From contig NC_088800.1 in assembly GCF_011386835.1 (NCBI RefSeq), forward strand, positions 23,922,572 to 23,986,571: a stretch of 64,000 nt of DNA. Reading direction: 5' to 3'. Each line of letters begins with the position of its first letter. The first letter of the stretch is position 1. A model generated the notes under the pieces. The model was not told the DNA's origin, ran no database searches, and was given only the letters and a program-made list of their open reading frames with translations. Positions 35,966-49,460 of the stretch are shown here, piece by piece. A program made the position numbers and the translations under genes. Source of the DNA: Chrysemys picta bellii. Its lineage: Eukaryota; Chordata; Testudines; Emydidae.

Positions 35966-38900
35966 ATAGCTTTGCAGCTCATTTACTTTATAACTAGAAT
36001 ACATCCAATTATGCAATAACATACTTCACTGAAGCTTATAAATCATAATATTTCAAACAATTCATATGGATTTATTTTGACTGATGGCATAGTCACTGGA
36101 ATTCCTGCAATGCTTAATACAAAATGAGGTTATTACAGTATCATGCAGGTTTTTCCTCATCTGTTTTCTAAAGCACTTCCCATCCCGTAGTACAACCTGA
36201 TAAAACGGAAGAAGCTCCCAGCGGCCAGTGTTAGATATTAGTCCAATGGGATTGTGGATAATGAAATTAACATTGATCACTATCAGCAGAAAGACAAGCT
36301 TTTGCCTGCAAACTTAAAGTCCTAAAATGTGTTAAGTTGAAAACTGATGTTCTGTTTTTCTACCTGTCAAACTTGAAACTGAGATTTGGAAGGCATACTA
36401 TTATTTTAATGTTGCTTTTCACGCTGCTTGATACTAGCTGTTTCGTTTTGTTTCTCTCATCCTCAGGGTATAACAATGAAAATTTCATATTGTTTCATAT
36501 TTCATTCTGTTTCATGCATTTCATCTTCAAAAAAATCTTCAAACCCAACATATCTGCTTCATATAAATAAAGGTGTTTTTAAAATATGTATTGACTTTTT
36601 TCATGTATTAAGCTTTTTGGATGAATCTGGTTGCTAAATGATTGTTCTAGTGACTGTCTTGTCATCTGGACATGTACTTAGATTGTTTTTTTGACATGAT
36701 GTCCCTGCAGAAAGTTGGGCAATGTGACATAAAGAGCATGGGTTTGCCTATCACACTGATTACTTGACGTAATAGTAAGCAAGCTTAAGTGAACTGTGTG
36801 TCTTCAATCTTTCCAATCACTTAGGGATGGGCACCAGAGGATACCATCCATCATTCCTGGCCTGAAACATATGGTGCATCAGCAATCTTAGGCTGACCTA
36901 AATGATAGTAAAAGCTGCTATGCTGTTCACAATAAGAAATTGTTGTCCACTGAATTACAGGTTTGTGATTAGATTGCTAACATGGCCAACTTGATGTATA
37001 AGTGAAGTGTCCAGGAAAGATATTCTTTAGGTTCCTTTGAAGATTAATTTATACCCTTGAAATGTGCACCAATCACAAAGTGAAAATATGTCAAGATATT
37101 TTTCTTATGAACAAAAAAAGCACTGCAGTGGTAACAGTTATTAATTTATTTCTGGCAGTTTTAGCTAACAGAATTCAATAAAAAAGATTTTTAATGGTTT
37201 CTGTTTTGTTGCAAGACTTGTGTACTGCTTCACTTCTAAAAACATGGGAGGCTACAAACACTATGACAAAATTCTTGACAACAAAGCCAGCCTCTCCCGT
37301 TTTCTCCAGAAAACCAATATACAGTCTTTCAAACATCTTGCAAAGACAAGTGCATTGGACATCATATTATTCTCAAATGCAAAATAAAGAAAGCTTGCTG
37401 ATATTGTAGGAATACATGCGGATATGCGTTTTATCTCTTGGACCCATAGTTTAAGTGACAAAAGCATGAAGTACTTCATTTCCAATTGGACCCTATTTTA
37501 AGAGACTATAAACTAATATATTTGACTGTTGCTCCAAAACTTTACAGTCTTGTTTTACATGAAACTAGGGTCCATTTATGTCATCTTTATTTGGTCATAT
37601 AATGAAAAAGGCTTTGCACAGCAGAATTAGGGTTCAGCTCTGGAATTTCTAGTGATTCTAGAGACATCCTATTTGAAAGGTTCCTAAATTTAGGACCAAA
37701 CTATGCCTGTTTCTGTGTGGGTATACTAGAGGGGGGAAGGGCACAAATGGAGCTGGGGAACACAATGAGAGGCTAGTTTGTGCTGCCTACAGTACTAATG
37801 ATCCCAAGAGCTGTGCCTAGGCAGGGCATGGGCAGAGCCAAGGGTCCACCCAGCATAGCAATCCAGAGCAGGGTGCTTAGTGAAAGATCAATATATAATC
37901 ATGGGAGGCACTGTTCCTCCTGGGAAGCTAAAAAACAAAAGATTTTCAGAGGCATATCAGACAGAGCAGGATACCATTTCAAGAACACCAGTGCATAACA
38001 TCTGGGAGCTAGATACTCTGCTAGGCAAATACTGAAAATAATTTCCCATAAACATCTATTTGAATTTTAAATTAATGAATTTATCCATGCTCTTAGCCCA
38101 TTTGTGTTCACTGTCTGTGAAGATTCACGTGGATGCATTTTAATAATAGCAAGAATGTTCATGAAAAGCTGATCACTGGCAGACGGATTCCTCTCCCCTG
38201 ACTGTGGAGCAGTTGGGAAACCACTCCGCAATTACTACTTCTGACCACTGGGTGGATTAGCTTTAATGACCCTATTGCACAGCACGGCTACCAGCAGGGC
38301 TGGGAATGAAAGGGAGGGTTCCATGCTGCAGTGAATCTCCTGGCACTTCACTCCCTCAGCCTTGCTCTGTCATTCCCTCAAAAGCTCCCTGTGTGATGCT
38401 GTGCAAGAATCCCTTTGAGAAAGAGCTTCATTGTACTGGCCCTTCTAATTCTGCTTTGGTTCCACTGCTAAGATATTTGTCACAGATACAGAGGCAGGGT
38501 TTGTCTTTAAATTATTAATATTTTTTTTAAAAAATTCCCAAACATACAACACAACTTAATATAATATTATACTACATTAAAGCAAGCGGTTGCTTAGTTT
38601 CTTTTTTCTTAGTCATTTTTTGCTATTCCTCAGTATCAATTTTTCCAGCAACAAAAATCCTATAATATATAGTAGATCTGCTTAGCATATATACCCATTT
38701 TGATGGTAAAAGTAGAGCCTTTTGAACCTTCCCATTGGTACAAGCTAATTACAAGATGAATCCCTTCCTATGGCATTGTAGATGGCCATAATATGCCTAG
38801 ACTATCTGGAAACATCCATTTGAAGGATCTCTCTAATTTCTGTCAAAATGCAATGCTTTCCTGAAAACACGGATGAAAAGTGGTACCCACTTAACTTACA

Positions 38901-39227
38901 TAACAATACAAAAATAGATTGTGTTTTCAGTCAACATAAAGATTTATTGATCTTCATTGTCAACATCAACCTCTCCAATCTGGCAAGATGTAAAACCTTG
39001 CCAGCAGTCCATTTTTAAAAGAAATGGAGGGTTTAGCAGTAGTGCACAATCAAGTTTACAAAACCCAACAGACATGATTCACTAAAAAATCAGGTCTGCT
39101 TTTTTGGGGCGGGGAGAGGTGACTGTGGGGAAACATATCAGCTGTGGGAGAGAGAAAAGAAAGAGTACCTATATTTTCTTTCCTCTTCCCAATATAGCAC
39201 TGGCACGGAAGACCATAGTCCAGACAG
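35966..39227. other. AT-rich noncoding sequence
   Basis: No recognised genes or elements. Short frames only. Confidence 0.45.
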
Positions 39228-39253
39228 CTATTTATTTATTTATTTATTTATTA
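39228..39253. repeat. (TTTA)n microsatellite
   Basis: About six 'ttta' units in a row. Confidence 0.9.
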
Positions 39254-39529
39254 CACAAAACCCATATTGGTTTCAATGGGAATTTCATTTGTGGAATAAC
39301 TGTGTGATGTGGTTCTTAGGGACAATGATCTGTACCTGGGATGTGATGTGAGCAGAGTTTTGCAAATAGCAGAAAAAGTGTTCTGTGAATATTCATTGGA
39401 ATTTTAGAACAAATTTCAATTTGACTGTACTGGCAACCTTTTTCTGTGTTCATTTTCCATTATCATATGAGCAGCCAGCCACTATAGCATGATGTGAAAA
39501 ATGAATCTGAAACTTGAGTGCTCCAATAG

Positions 39530-39632
39530 GCTCCGATTCAGCCAAGCCCCTAACCACTTGCTTATCTTTAAGTATGTGAGTAAACCCATTGAAGTCATGG
39601 GGAATAGTCACATGTTAGAAGGGAGCATTGCA
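39530..39632. repeat. palindromic repeat, right half degraded
   Basis: 'gctccgattcagccaagccc', 'cttgcttatctttaagtatg', 'gagtaaacccattgaagtca' matches the left half and hinge of a common hairpin repeat. The right half ('ggaatagtcacatgtta') is only partly preserved. Confidence 0.5.
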
Positions 39633-39838
39633 CAACTTTAAACGAGCATGTTCCCTAATCGATCAGCAATGTAACAACGAAACAATGTTAAATGGGATGA
39701 TTTTAAGTGAGGAGTTACTGTAATAAATTCAAAAATTTCGCTAGCTGCTCTGCGGACTTTTCACTAACTGAAAGAGGCAAACTTGGTGAAATTATTCATA
39801 AGAAATTATTCCCAAAGCTATAACTGGAAATGATATAC

Positions 39839-40004
39839 CTTTCTGCAAAGATTGGCTAAGATTTGATTTGAGCCCAACTCCTACATCTCTGTCTCCTATT
39901 CTTGCAATTTTTTTGAACAATTCACAGCAGAAAATCTCTCTCTCCATTCTGGCTCCTCCAAAAGCCTGTGGAAAAGCTGCCTTCCTGGTTCTCCATGACA
40001 GGAG
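39839..40004 (-). CDS. weak candidate exon
   Basis: On the minus strand a pyrimidine-rich tract ending tttgcag and a donor AAAG|gtatat bound 166 nt. One frame is open (phase 0 to 1), containing ERE-IFCCELFKKIARIG. The other two frames contain stops. The residue order does not look like a known domain. It could equally be an exon of a noncoding RNA or chance. Confidence 0.2.
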
Positions 40005-41130
40005 CTGCAAATATATGTAATGAGGAAGGGACAAGAGGGCCGAGAGGTGAAATCCATACATATACAACCACATGGAACAAGCCATATGTTATTTGTACAT
40101 GTCACAAACTAGTATGGAATGCACAAGAGACTGTTTGTATGGTTGGTCTCAGCCTAGTTGTGGGCATACATTACCACTGCTTTGGATAAATATAAGAGTG
40201 TCTCCTTTTAGGGCCTGGAGGCTTTCCTCTGCATCAGCCAGAGTTTGGCCCAATAACTATTTCTATAGGTATGTTCATAGCTTGCAGATTCTGTTTGTTT
40301 CTTTATTGGCGGAAATTGGTGGATGGCAAAGCTGCCAAGAAGAATGTAGCAGCATCAGCAATGACCTAACAAGGAAGAACCTGGTACAACCACACCACCA
40401 CACCTCTGTAAGGATGCTGCAATCATATCTTCACTCTCAGTCTGACTACATCATTTTGAATCTTAAAATAAATACTTTTTTCAAGTGACCTTTGTTCAGA
40501 GTTCCTGTTTGAGAAAGCTTTGGTGCATGCATGTCTGCATGTATGCATCCAGCAAGTAATGCATTTGATTTCTTAGAAGATATACTGGGGATACAAAACT
40601 GATTGCTTTCTAGCAGCATTACGTTTACCTGTCATGTTTGTATGTATGTATGAGAATAGATATAAGCAATTTGAAAGTTGCTAGTTGAAGAACACTCATC
40701 CTCTTGCCTTCCCATTTGATGTTTGAGAATCAGACAGCTGCAAATACTGTGGTGAACTGCTTTTTCTTTCCAGCAGCTACGGCATGGTATGCAATTTTGT
40801 ACTCCCCCAACATAGCAGGAATCTGTATTAGTTCATGCTACATCATGACAATTGTGATTATCTTTTGACTGCCAGGAAGATAAAACACATCACGGTAATA
40901 GGAGGTGCATATGGAACGTCTTTAGAAAAACACACACCAAACCACTAATTATTCACGTTAGTAAATTTTCTCATTAGAAAAATGAAAATAGTTTTAGAGT
41001 TGCCAACTGATACATTTCATGTTTCTGAAACTCTTTGTTCTGCTCTTTAAACGAAGAAGAAACAATATCATTAGGATTTTGCAGAATATTTGAAACTACA
41101 ATATCTTTCCATCTCATACAGCAAATATTT
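40005..41130. other. noncoding sequence
   Basis: Nothing recognised. Confidence 0.45.
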
Positions 41131-41203
41131 AGGACTGATCCAAAGTCCACTGAAGTCAATAAGAGTCTTTCCGTTGCCTTCAACGGGCTTTGGCTCAGGT
41201 CTT
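41131..41203. repeat. short palindromic repeat
   Basis: 'aggactgatccaaagtcc' pairs with 'gggctttggctcaggtct', with the hinge 'actgaagtcaataagagtc' and 'ccgttgccttcaacgg'. 73 bp. Confidence 0.7.
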
Positions 41204-44200
41204 TAATTCTTCAGTACTCAGAGCAAAAGTCAACCCTTATTTAAAAACAAACGCATATGCAGGAGTGAAAAGGGAAAAAAACAACACTGCTACTGAGACA
41301 CAGAATCTTTGTTACTTTGAACATCTTACGAAAAAGCAGAACATAGGATCAAACCTTGAGAGATCTCAGACAGTTGAATAGAAATGTTGACTGTTATCAC
41401 CTGACGTTCTTGAATTCCTAATAGCTGATAGCAAACAACTGAAGCATGCACCTTCCGATGCAAAGGTACATTTAATCTTTATTGTTCATATGTGTCAATC
41501 TTTTGTATTATGTCAAAAGAGATTTTTCATATCTACGTGGGTCAAGTTTTCATATACATGTCTATATAAGTAAAGTTTGCTGCTTTGCAAATTACAAACA
41601 TAACATGGCATTCTTCTGTAAGTGCAGCCTAATTATTAGTGCTAACTGCTTAAAAACTGCAGAACATTAGCTATACATATGAAAATCCTATGTGGAGTAA
41701 GGCAGTTGACTCATTTTTAACTATTTGAAAAAATTACCTTAAGAGTAAATGTAAGATTTATAAATATGCTGCACTGCATACCAGATCATTTATTTATATT
41801 CTGTTTGTAAGTTTCTTGACTGGTATTTTGAGATTTGTTCTTATATTTTACTGAGAATTCTATTCACCTTTGTCTAAAATGTGCAGTGGGCCAATTTTTA
41901 AGATTAGCTATGAGATTAGATTGTGTTTATAACTGGATGTTAGACATGACCCTCTACTGTTAAGACAGCCAACAGTTTCCATTAAAACTCTCTTACTTAA
42001 TCACTCACAAGTTTCTGAAACATTAACCTTTTAGCTGAAATTTTCCATATTAGGCCTCTGTTACAAAATGATTTTTTTGATGTCTTAAAAAGTTCAGCAA
42101 TTTTTTTCAAATAGTTTCCAGAGTACAAAAATATTTTTGCAATCTTTTTTTTGAACATTGGAAGATGAAATATGAGTTGGAAATAGAGTTGAATATTCTA
42201 GTGAAAACTGGTTTACGAGACTTTGAAAATCATGTGACACATGCACAGTGCATTTTAAACCACAACTGTGGTAAACTATTCAGACAAAGACTTTAAGCTT
42301 CTTCATTAGATCAAAATCCTACTTTCTTCCACTGAAAATTATGACAAACTCGCATTAGCTTCAATGGGATGCTATTTTGGTGTTTACATTTGTTAAATTC
42401 TTGGAGAAGGGACTATCTTTTTATTTGTATCTTATACAGAAACAAGCAGTCTGTTGACCAGTAATGACTAATAAATAGAAATGGTGATTAGTATATGGGG
42501 CTGAAATTTGCAAGTTGCCCAATTTTTCTTTCCTTTAGCCTGTACGGGACAGATTACTGAAAGGAGTCCTAGGCTTCCCTACATTAAGTAGGTTTCACAG
42601 AAGTAAGTGTCCTCATATTTGGGAGAGCCCTTTCTGATTTTTATTAATGATGAACCCTGATCATTTAGCCAGTGGATGTTGGGAGGAGGCAGTCTATCAT
42701 GTTTAGCAAAACTTTGTCCAAGGTACTAAAACTAACTTTGAAATAGTAACACTTTGTAGAATGGCCTGGGAGAATCGATAATTTAAATCCTCTCATCAAA
42801 AGAAGACTTATGCAAAACTTTCAAATGCAAACTTCCAGAATGCAAAACTTTCAAAACCTGGCTACATTTTTCCATTGATGCCCTTCATATTTTGTAATGA
42901 TGGTATTCAGACAAAGGGAAGGTTTTGTCCATGAAAGCACATTGGGCTTAGATCATGATATTTGTGTTGCTTCGTTACAATTAGGGATGGGGTGAATCTT
43001 TGATTAATTGGATCTGACACAAATTTTGTCAGATTTGCCAGTACTTATACTTGAGCAAATAAACCTGTTACAACTAGAGCTGACAAGGTTATGGCTATTG
43101 CCAAATGGTTCCTCAGATTCTGGCACGAAGTGGCATTTCATAGTGAACATTTCATCTGCTCTGCTTTGCTCCTTCAAATTCTGCTTTGCACCACTCCCTA
43201 GCACAAGCGGCCTCATGAAACCCCCTCCAACTGCCTTGGCTCCTGCCATGATTTGTATTTATAGTCAGTATGGTATTAGTTGAATCATTATTTGGTATAT
43301 AGTCAATATGAAAGAAGTGACTGTCACATTATTATTTATAACAGAATAATGGCTAAGTGGTTAACACTTAAAATGGTTTAAAATTAAACTCTATAAAGAA
43401 TATATGTTAGTTTGGCTCCTTTCTACAATACCAGTGAATAATCCTATCACATGAGCTTGTGTGACTTAAATATTTGTTGACACATTCTTTAAAACAGTCC
43501 TACACAAGTCTATATGTGCCTTAAATGTCTCCTGAATGAAGTCAGAAAAGGCACTGTATATTTCAGCACATTTTGGTTACTATGCATAATTAATACTGTT
43601 CTATTCTTTAATGTTCAAAGCCTACTTTGAACATGGTGAACAAGTCTCTTCAACTGCACTTCTCCACTGGGAAAGGCAAAATAGATCTCTGCTCACATAA
43701 TAGACATCAGGTCCATATGGACATACTCTTGTACTGAACCTTTTAAAAAATGCATGGAGAGGCAGAAGTGTGCTCAAAGCTGAACACCTACGCTAGTCTT
43801 CTGAAACATAATATCAGTTTCATGGACCAGGGCCATTTCTATGTGCTGATGGTCTGTATTGCCTTCACATGATGGCTCAATGTTTGTTTGACAGTGATTT
43901 TGGGGAAGAATGAAGGTATCTTCCCGATTCTGTTGGGGGTGTGTATGTGAAGGCTTTTTTGGAGATTTTCCATGTTTGCTGGCTGAGGTAAATGGTTGAC
44001 TCTGTTTGATTATTGATGGTTGGTGGAGTTAGTTTATTTGTATTTGTGCTGCTGGAGGATTACCATCAGGGTACTCACATTTGCATGGGAGTTCATTTTT
44101 AAAGTCAAATCTAAATAACTAAATATGATTTTTTTAAATCTACTTTTCCTTAAATTCAAAGAAAGAATTTTAAACATGGGAGAATTACAAATGTCTGTAA

Positions 44201-44935
44201 CACATCTTTCATTTTCAAGCAGAAATTTCAAGGCCCTTCTGACAGACGGTACTGTGTAAAAACATGTCACTTGCCTTATTGCCTAGTAATTATTGTATTT
44301 AAGTGTCGGTTTAATTTCAGGCTGTAGTTAGTTGAATTTTATTTTCTTCTCTTGTGTGAGTTAGAAGGATCTATGGGCATGCTGCAATTTCATGACAGAA
44401 GTACATTTCTAGATGAGTCATGTGGTGTGATCTACATTCAATTAAAACAACTGTACATAAATTACACCATAAAATAAATATTTTTAAAAATATTTTAAGT
44501 CCCAATGGATAATATGTAAATTACTTGTTTCACATCACACTGAAAAGGAAAAAAAAATAATATAGTCAAAATGCTATATGAGAGGCCAAGGTGAAGCATC
44601 TGAGGAAAGTTTATACTGACCATGGATGAGGTAACGAACAGAAGAAACTGTATCAGAAATGTTGCAGAGGGAGAAATTCAAATAGAAGCAAAGAAGAAAT
44701 AACAAATTCTTGATTTAGTGTGGGGAATGACTGGAAATAAATCTACTTCCACAGGTTTTTAGTGATCCTAGGTTTTTTTGTGAGTAGAAGAGGCAGCAAT
44801 GAATGCCTAATAATGAGAGAGTGAAACTCAGGCAAGCATAAAGGCCCATTAGTCTGTGAGCAGTGAAGAGAAGAGTTTCTGAGGAAGCTCTAAATGGAAG
44901 ACGTTGAAGTATCCAGACATTGAGGGCAGGTCTAC
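41204..44935. other. AT-rich noncoding sequence
   Basis: No gene is recognised. A half copy of the 'ccattgaagtcaatgg' hairpin family may lie near 42310-42375. Confidence 0.45.
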
Positions 44936-45015
44936 ATTTACCAGTAGATCGGCACTGCTGCAATCGATGCAGTGAGTGTCGATTTAGTGAGTCTGGTGAA
45001 GACATGCTAAATCGA
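44936..45015. mobile_element. end fragment of a DNA transposon ('ggtctacatt' family)
   Basis: 'gggcaggtctacatttacc', 'gctgcaatcgatgcagtgag', 'gtcgatttagtgagtctgg' and 'gctaaatcgatggg' resemble the left end of a turtle DNA transposon with TCGAT-rich termini. No right end is found. Confidence 0.45.
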
Positions 45016-45164
45016 TGGGAGAGCACTTGTCCCCTCCAAATTCTATGATGTAATTAAGAATTAAATGTATGGACAAAGCTGGGGAGAAAACAAAGGGAGA
45101 GATGGAAAAAGATGGATAGGATAAAGGCAGAAGGAGAAAAAGATAGGAAAATACCCTTAGGGTT

Positions 45165-45372
45165 AAAGCAAACGGGGTCAGAAGATCTAGGTTGTATTTT
45201 GTACTTTATTAAAGACTTCCTGTGTGACCTGCATGACTCTTTGTCCTGCACCTTCCCTAAATGCAAAACTGGGATAATAATATTTCTTTATCTCCCAGTC
45301 ATGTTGTAAGGCTTAACTGATTGATATCTATAAGGTGCTTAGACACATAGTTACAAATACTGATAAATAAAT
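45165..45372 (+). repeat. old MIR-type SINE
   Basis: 'cctgtgtgacctgcatgac', 'gcaaaactgggataataata', 'tctcccagtcatgttgtaag', 'ataaggtgcttagacacat' and 'actgataaataa' follow the core and 3' region of MIR-like SINEs, with many changes. Confidence 0.6.
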
Positions 45373-48291
45373 TAGTAATGGGCTGAAATGTGATGAGAGT
45401 TTATTTTTCCTCATGGCACAAACAGAACTGAAGTATGCCTTGTATGGCATCGTGAATTAATATTTTAATAGTGCACAATAAAGGAATTTTAAGTTCATAA
45501 GTATTGATATGTTTATGGAATACCATGCAACAGGATTTCCATCCTGAGACTATTGCAATGGGATAGTAGTATATTGCCCCTAGTTTATGTAAGTTGAGAT
45601 TGTTGATAAGGATGATGACATCCAAAATCCAGCCTTACCTCAATGTCACAGAAATGGTAATGCACAGGAACTGATGATATACCTGAAATGATACGACTTA
45701 AACCCTACTCCTTCAGGATCTGACTTAACCACATCCACCTCAACCCCTAACTAGATGCTCCATCTTATCTAGAGAGGTAAACAAATAGTATTTGCTATAT
45801 GACCCAAATAAACTAAACCAGTGACTAATAAGTGGTGCCCACTCTAGAAATGTTAACAAAATGAAGCTAAAGGTAATATGTACTAGCAGCACACCCCTTA
45901 AAACAAACACTGCACATTACCAGTTAGATAAAAATATGTAACCATCTGTACACACACACACATATATATACACACACACACTCACACAAATGTATACACA
46001 TATAATTAAATGAATGTACTGCTATTAAGTCCAATAAATATAGCACTCATTTGATGTAAAGAATTAATGATTTTATGTTATGGTTATGAGTTATTACAAT
46101 TAAAATGTCCTTTCTAGAATGCTATTTTAAAGTTATATTGCACTAATGATTAAAGTCTCAAGGAAGATTTTGATAAAACTGAGAAGATACATATACGGCA
46201 ATAAGTGTACTACAAACATGGGTAATTAAGCCATTCAACAAGCGTCTGGGGCAGGTAAGCATTCCATTCACTTTACAGCCAGGGCTTTCCTACATCTGCT
46301 TGTATCCTGATGTGTAATGTTTGTTTAAATGGTGTGCTGATAGGGGCACACCAGGCCCTGCAAAGGATGCTGTAGGTGTCAGGGCTATGCTTTGATAGGA
46401 TTGCATGACAAGGGGCCAAGTAGTTCTCTCAATGGGGTGTTCCATAAAACACACTTCACAGAGCCATTTTTCAATTGCCATTTTATTCACAACCATTAAT
46501 TTTTATATTAGCAGTTTTGTCCTCTCACCACTCTCTAACTTGTGTTTTTCTGCAAACAAATCTTTTTTGTTTAAATAGTCTTTTGTAATTTCGTGTATGA
46601 AGAACACGGCCAACATTCCGCATTAAGTATATCCAACTTCTGGTTATTTTATTTTCTGGGACCCCTGCATTTGCCACTTGATTCACCGACTCCACCTCTT
46701 GACTTAAATTTTCCTGGATGAAAGAGCATACCCCAGTGCAATGACAATATTTAAATCACTTCCCATGCACAAATTAGCACAAATGTCTTTGATTTTATGG
46801 TTGATAAATACAGTCCAGTCCTCTGAAGACCAGTTCACACCATCAAGACTACACTGCCCGGGGGCATCTATGACACAATCTTAACAATCCTCATTTCTCA
46901 GACAGTGCTTAATGCGTCCATGCACAGCAGCTTGTACAATTGCAGACAATAGTTCTAAGGTTATGGACCAGCACTGGTTCAATACCAAATTCCTTCCTCA
47001 AAGTTAGATAGTACATGTCTGTAAAATTAGCTTCCTCTCTCTCTCAGCATCCTGGTGAGCATCTGCTTTCAGATCTGGTGAAAGCAGGGCAGGCCTAATC
47101 CATTTGTGCCTTTAAGTCTGTCAGTGTCCAGATTCTCCAAGCCTCTGAAGAACCACTGCTCAGCTGTTGAGAGATTTAAAATGAAAAATCTACATTTTAG
47201 TTTTTATAACATGCTTTAAAACCTTTATTTTTGCATCAAGAGACTTCTTTATCTCATGGCTTAAATTTTTTTGCCCTCTGGATGGTCTTGATCCACCATC
47301 CTTTTGATTATGAGCTAAACTCCTTAGTCAATTGATCCATGATCAATTCTTATCCCCAGCACCCACACCTTTAACTTCAACCCATTAAAACATTCTTATG
47401 TACAACTTACCTGTAACTTGTCTCCGTACACCTTGACATTTGAACTGTAGGGTTCTCCTGTCTGGTTTCTCAGACAATGCTGGGTCCAAGGATTGTTGTC
47501 ATGCTCCTCCTCTGCACCGCCCTTGTGATCATTTTCATCATCAATTATCACAGTTTCGTGTCTCTCAAGACAGGTTCTGAGGTTTCAATCCCTTGTTGTG
47601 TCTGCAGAATGGGTGTTTCCTCAGCCCCCAGCAATTTCGCCTGTGTAACATCTCTTCATGAGCTACTTGACTTGGGGGGGAGGGGAGAGGAGCAAGGGCA
47701 GATTCAACGGCCTCTTAGGCTTTTCCATCTTTAATCCACATGCCTTATCAAGCAACACAATGACTGTGCAACACTTTCTTAACCAGGCACAGCACTTAAA
47801 AAGTCCATTGGTTTCCCTCCTTACATAAGGAAGACCTTCCAGTTTAGTCACACTGGGGTGGGGCCAGGTGTCAAAAAGTGAAGAGGTAAGATTAAGACAT
47901 TTGCACATTTAGTTTCATATATAAATATATACATGATTTTATATGTATATTATCAAAACAATGGTATCTGCTCCTCTGGCAAGGACCATGTGTGTTTGTG
48001 TATGGTGTGTAGGTATATAGTCGGGAGAGTCCCTGCGACTATGTGAAGTGGTGCTTTATACTGTTGGCTTATTATTCAAAGGGAGAGCATGAGAGATTCA
48101 CTAGTAACGACTTTACTAACATTTTTGTACGTTAATCAGTTTCAGCTTGAAGGATCATGGTGCTATAAGTTTTGGGGTTTTCATAGTATTTCCCTCTTGC
48201 TATCAGCGGTAATGAGGTTGGGGTCCAGTATGTTACAGGCCCCTAGTCATCAGGCTTTGCCCTGTGTTCTAACACTCCTCATGATCTAGAT
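45373..48291. other. noncoding sequence with one microsatellite
   Basis: Short frames on both strands (for example 47477-47734 plus) have no recognised domain; that frame starts with a hydrophobic run but lacks support as a gene. Confidence 0.45.
45949..46005. repeat. (CA)n/(TA)n microsatellite
   Basis: CA dinucleotide runs interrupted by 'tatata' and 'ctcacacaaatg'. Confidence 0.9.
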
Positions 48292-48627
48292 CAGGGGTCA
48301 GCAACGTTCGGCACGCGGCACGCCACCGTAAGCACCCTGGCAGGCCAGGCCAGTTTTATTTACCTGCTGACGCGGCAGGTTCGGCCGATCGCGGCCCCCA
48401 CTGGCTGCGGTTTGCCGTCACGGGCCAATGGGGGCGGCGAGAAGCCGCGGCCAGCACATCGCTTGCCCGCGCCGCTTCTCGCCGCCCCCATTGGCCCGGG
48501 ACGGCGAACCGCAGCCAGTGGGGGCCGCGATCGGCCGAACCTTCCCCGTCAGCAGGTAAATAAAACTGGCCCGGCCTGCCAGGGTGCTTACCCTGGTGAG
48601 CCATGTGCCGAACGTTGCCGACCCCTG
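48292..48627. mobile_element. hAT-type MITE, almost fully palindromic and GC-rich
   Basis: Ends CAGGGGTCAGCAACGTTCGG and CCGAACGTTGCCGACCCCTG are inverted. The flanking octamers atctagat and ctctagat agree at 7 of 8 positions, fitting hAT. The arms ('cagttttatttacctgctga', 'ggttcggccgatcgcggccc', 'ccactggctgcggtt') recur inverted in the right half, so most of the 336 bp folds on itself. GC content is far above the flanks. Open frames here on both strands result from this composition. Confidence 0.85.
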
Positions 48628-49067
48628 CTCTAGATTAAGTTGTTGGAACAAAAAAACCAAAGTAGCTAGGGCAAAACACTTCCCTGTTCAATGCTGACTA
48701 ATGGTTTTCTCAATTCTTCAACCCCATAACAATGTGCCTGGGTCTGTTTTAATTAACTGGATGGTTCAGATGACTGAATAGAGGCCTGGTGTCCTGGTAT
48801 ACTTTGAGTCATGTCTGTGCATGTACTTTATGCATGCACAATAATCTATGCAGACTTTTCAAGTATGCGTGGTGGGCTATCATGTTTTTAGTTTGGTTTC
48901 TCTGAAGTCCCGTGAATGTGTGTAAGCACTACCGATGGGTGTCTGAAAGTGACCTTCTGTGCTTCTCTGTGTGTGTCTGTTTAATGTTCTGTGTTGGATT
49001 GCCTTGTTTTCACATGGGCTCTGGGTGTGCGTTTTCCTGCACATATATTGTTTTCTAAAACAATGTT

Positions 49068-49280
49068 AAAAGCAACAGAGGGTCCTGTGGCACCTTTGAG
49101 ACTAACAGAAGTACTGGGAGCATAAGCTTTCGTGGGTAAGAACCTCACTTCTTCAGATGCAAGTGAGGTTCTTACCCACGAAAGCTTATGCTCCCAGTAC
49201 TTCTGTTAGTCTCAAAGGTGCCACAGGACCCTCTGTTGCTTTTTACAGATTCAGACTAACACGGCTACCCCTCTGATACT
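49068..49280 (-). mobile_element. Penelope-like element terminal copy with perfect inverted duplication
   Basis: Positions 49068-49150 and 49161-49243 are exact reverse complements over 83 bp, separated by a 10 bp loop. The right part continues to 'gattcagactaacacggcta', 'cccctctgatact'. The whole is flanked by an exact 12 bp duplication TAAAACAATGTT (49056-49067 and 49281-49292). Head-to-head terminal pieces with a target duplication are typical of Penelope-like retroelement insertions. The perfect arm identity suggests a recent insertion or gene conversion. Confidence 0.75.
49120..49160 (-). ncRNA. hammerhead-ribozyme-like motif
   Basis: On the minus strand GCAT-CTGAAGA, a stem-loop (GTGAGG/CCCAC with one bulge) and GAAA-GCTTATGC follow in order. 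CTGAAGA fits the CUGANGA core and GAAA the second core strand. GCAT and ATGC can form stem I. Stem III is reduced to a self-complementary AGCT, as in the minimal, dimer-forming hammerheads described in Penelope-like elements. The extra A after the core may weaken it. The inverted plus-strand arm lacks CTGANGA. Confidence 0.55.
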
Positions 49281-49460
49281 TAAAACAATGTTGTGGATTA
49301 TAAACTGGAAAAGCTTTTCTATTAAGTAAAAAGGGCATATGCCTTAACTTTTCCACAAAGACAGCTACTAGAAGGCATTAATCTTATCAAAGCTTTGTAT
49401 AAAGAGTGAGGAAGGGAGGGAGAGGTCTCCCACCATATCTGTGCAGCCTTCCTACTAGTA

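Noticed and set aside
48356..48660. Overlapping frames on both strands rich in Ala, Arg and Pro
   Set aside because: They are read-through of a palindromic GC-rich hAT MITE.
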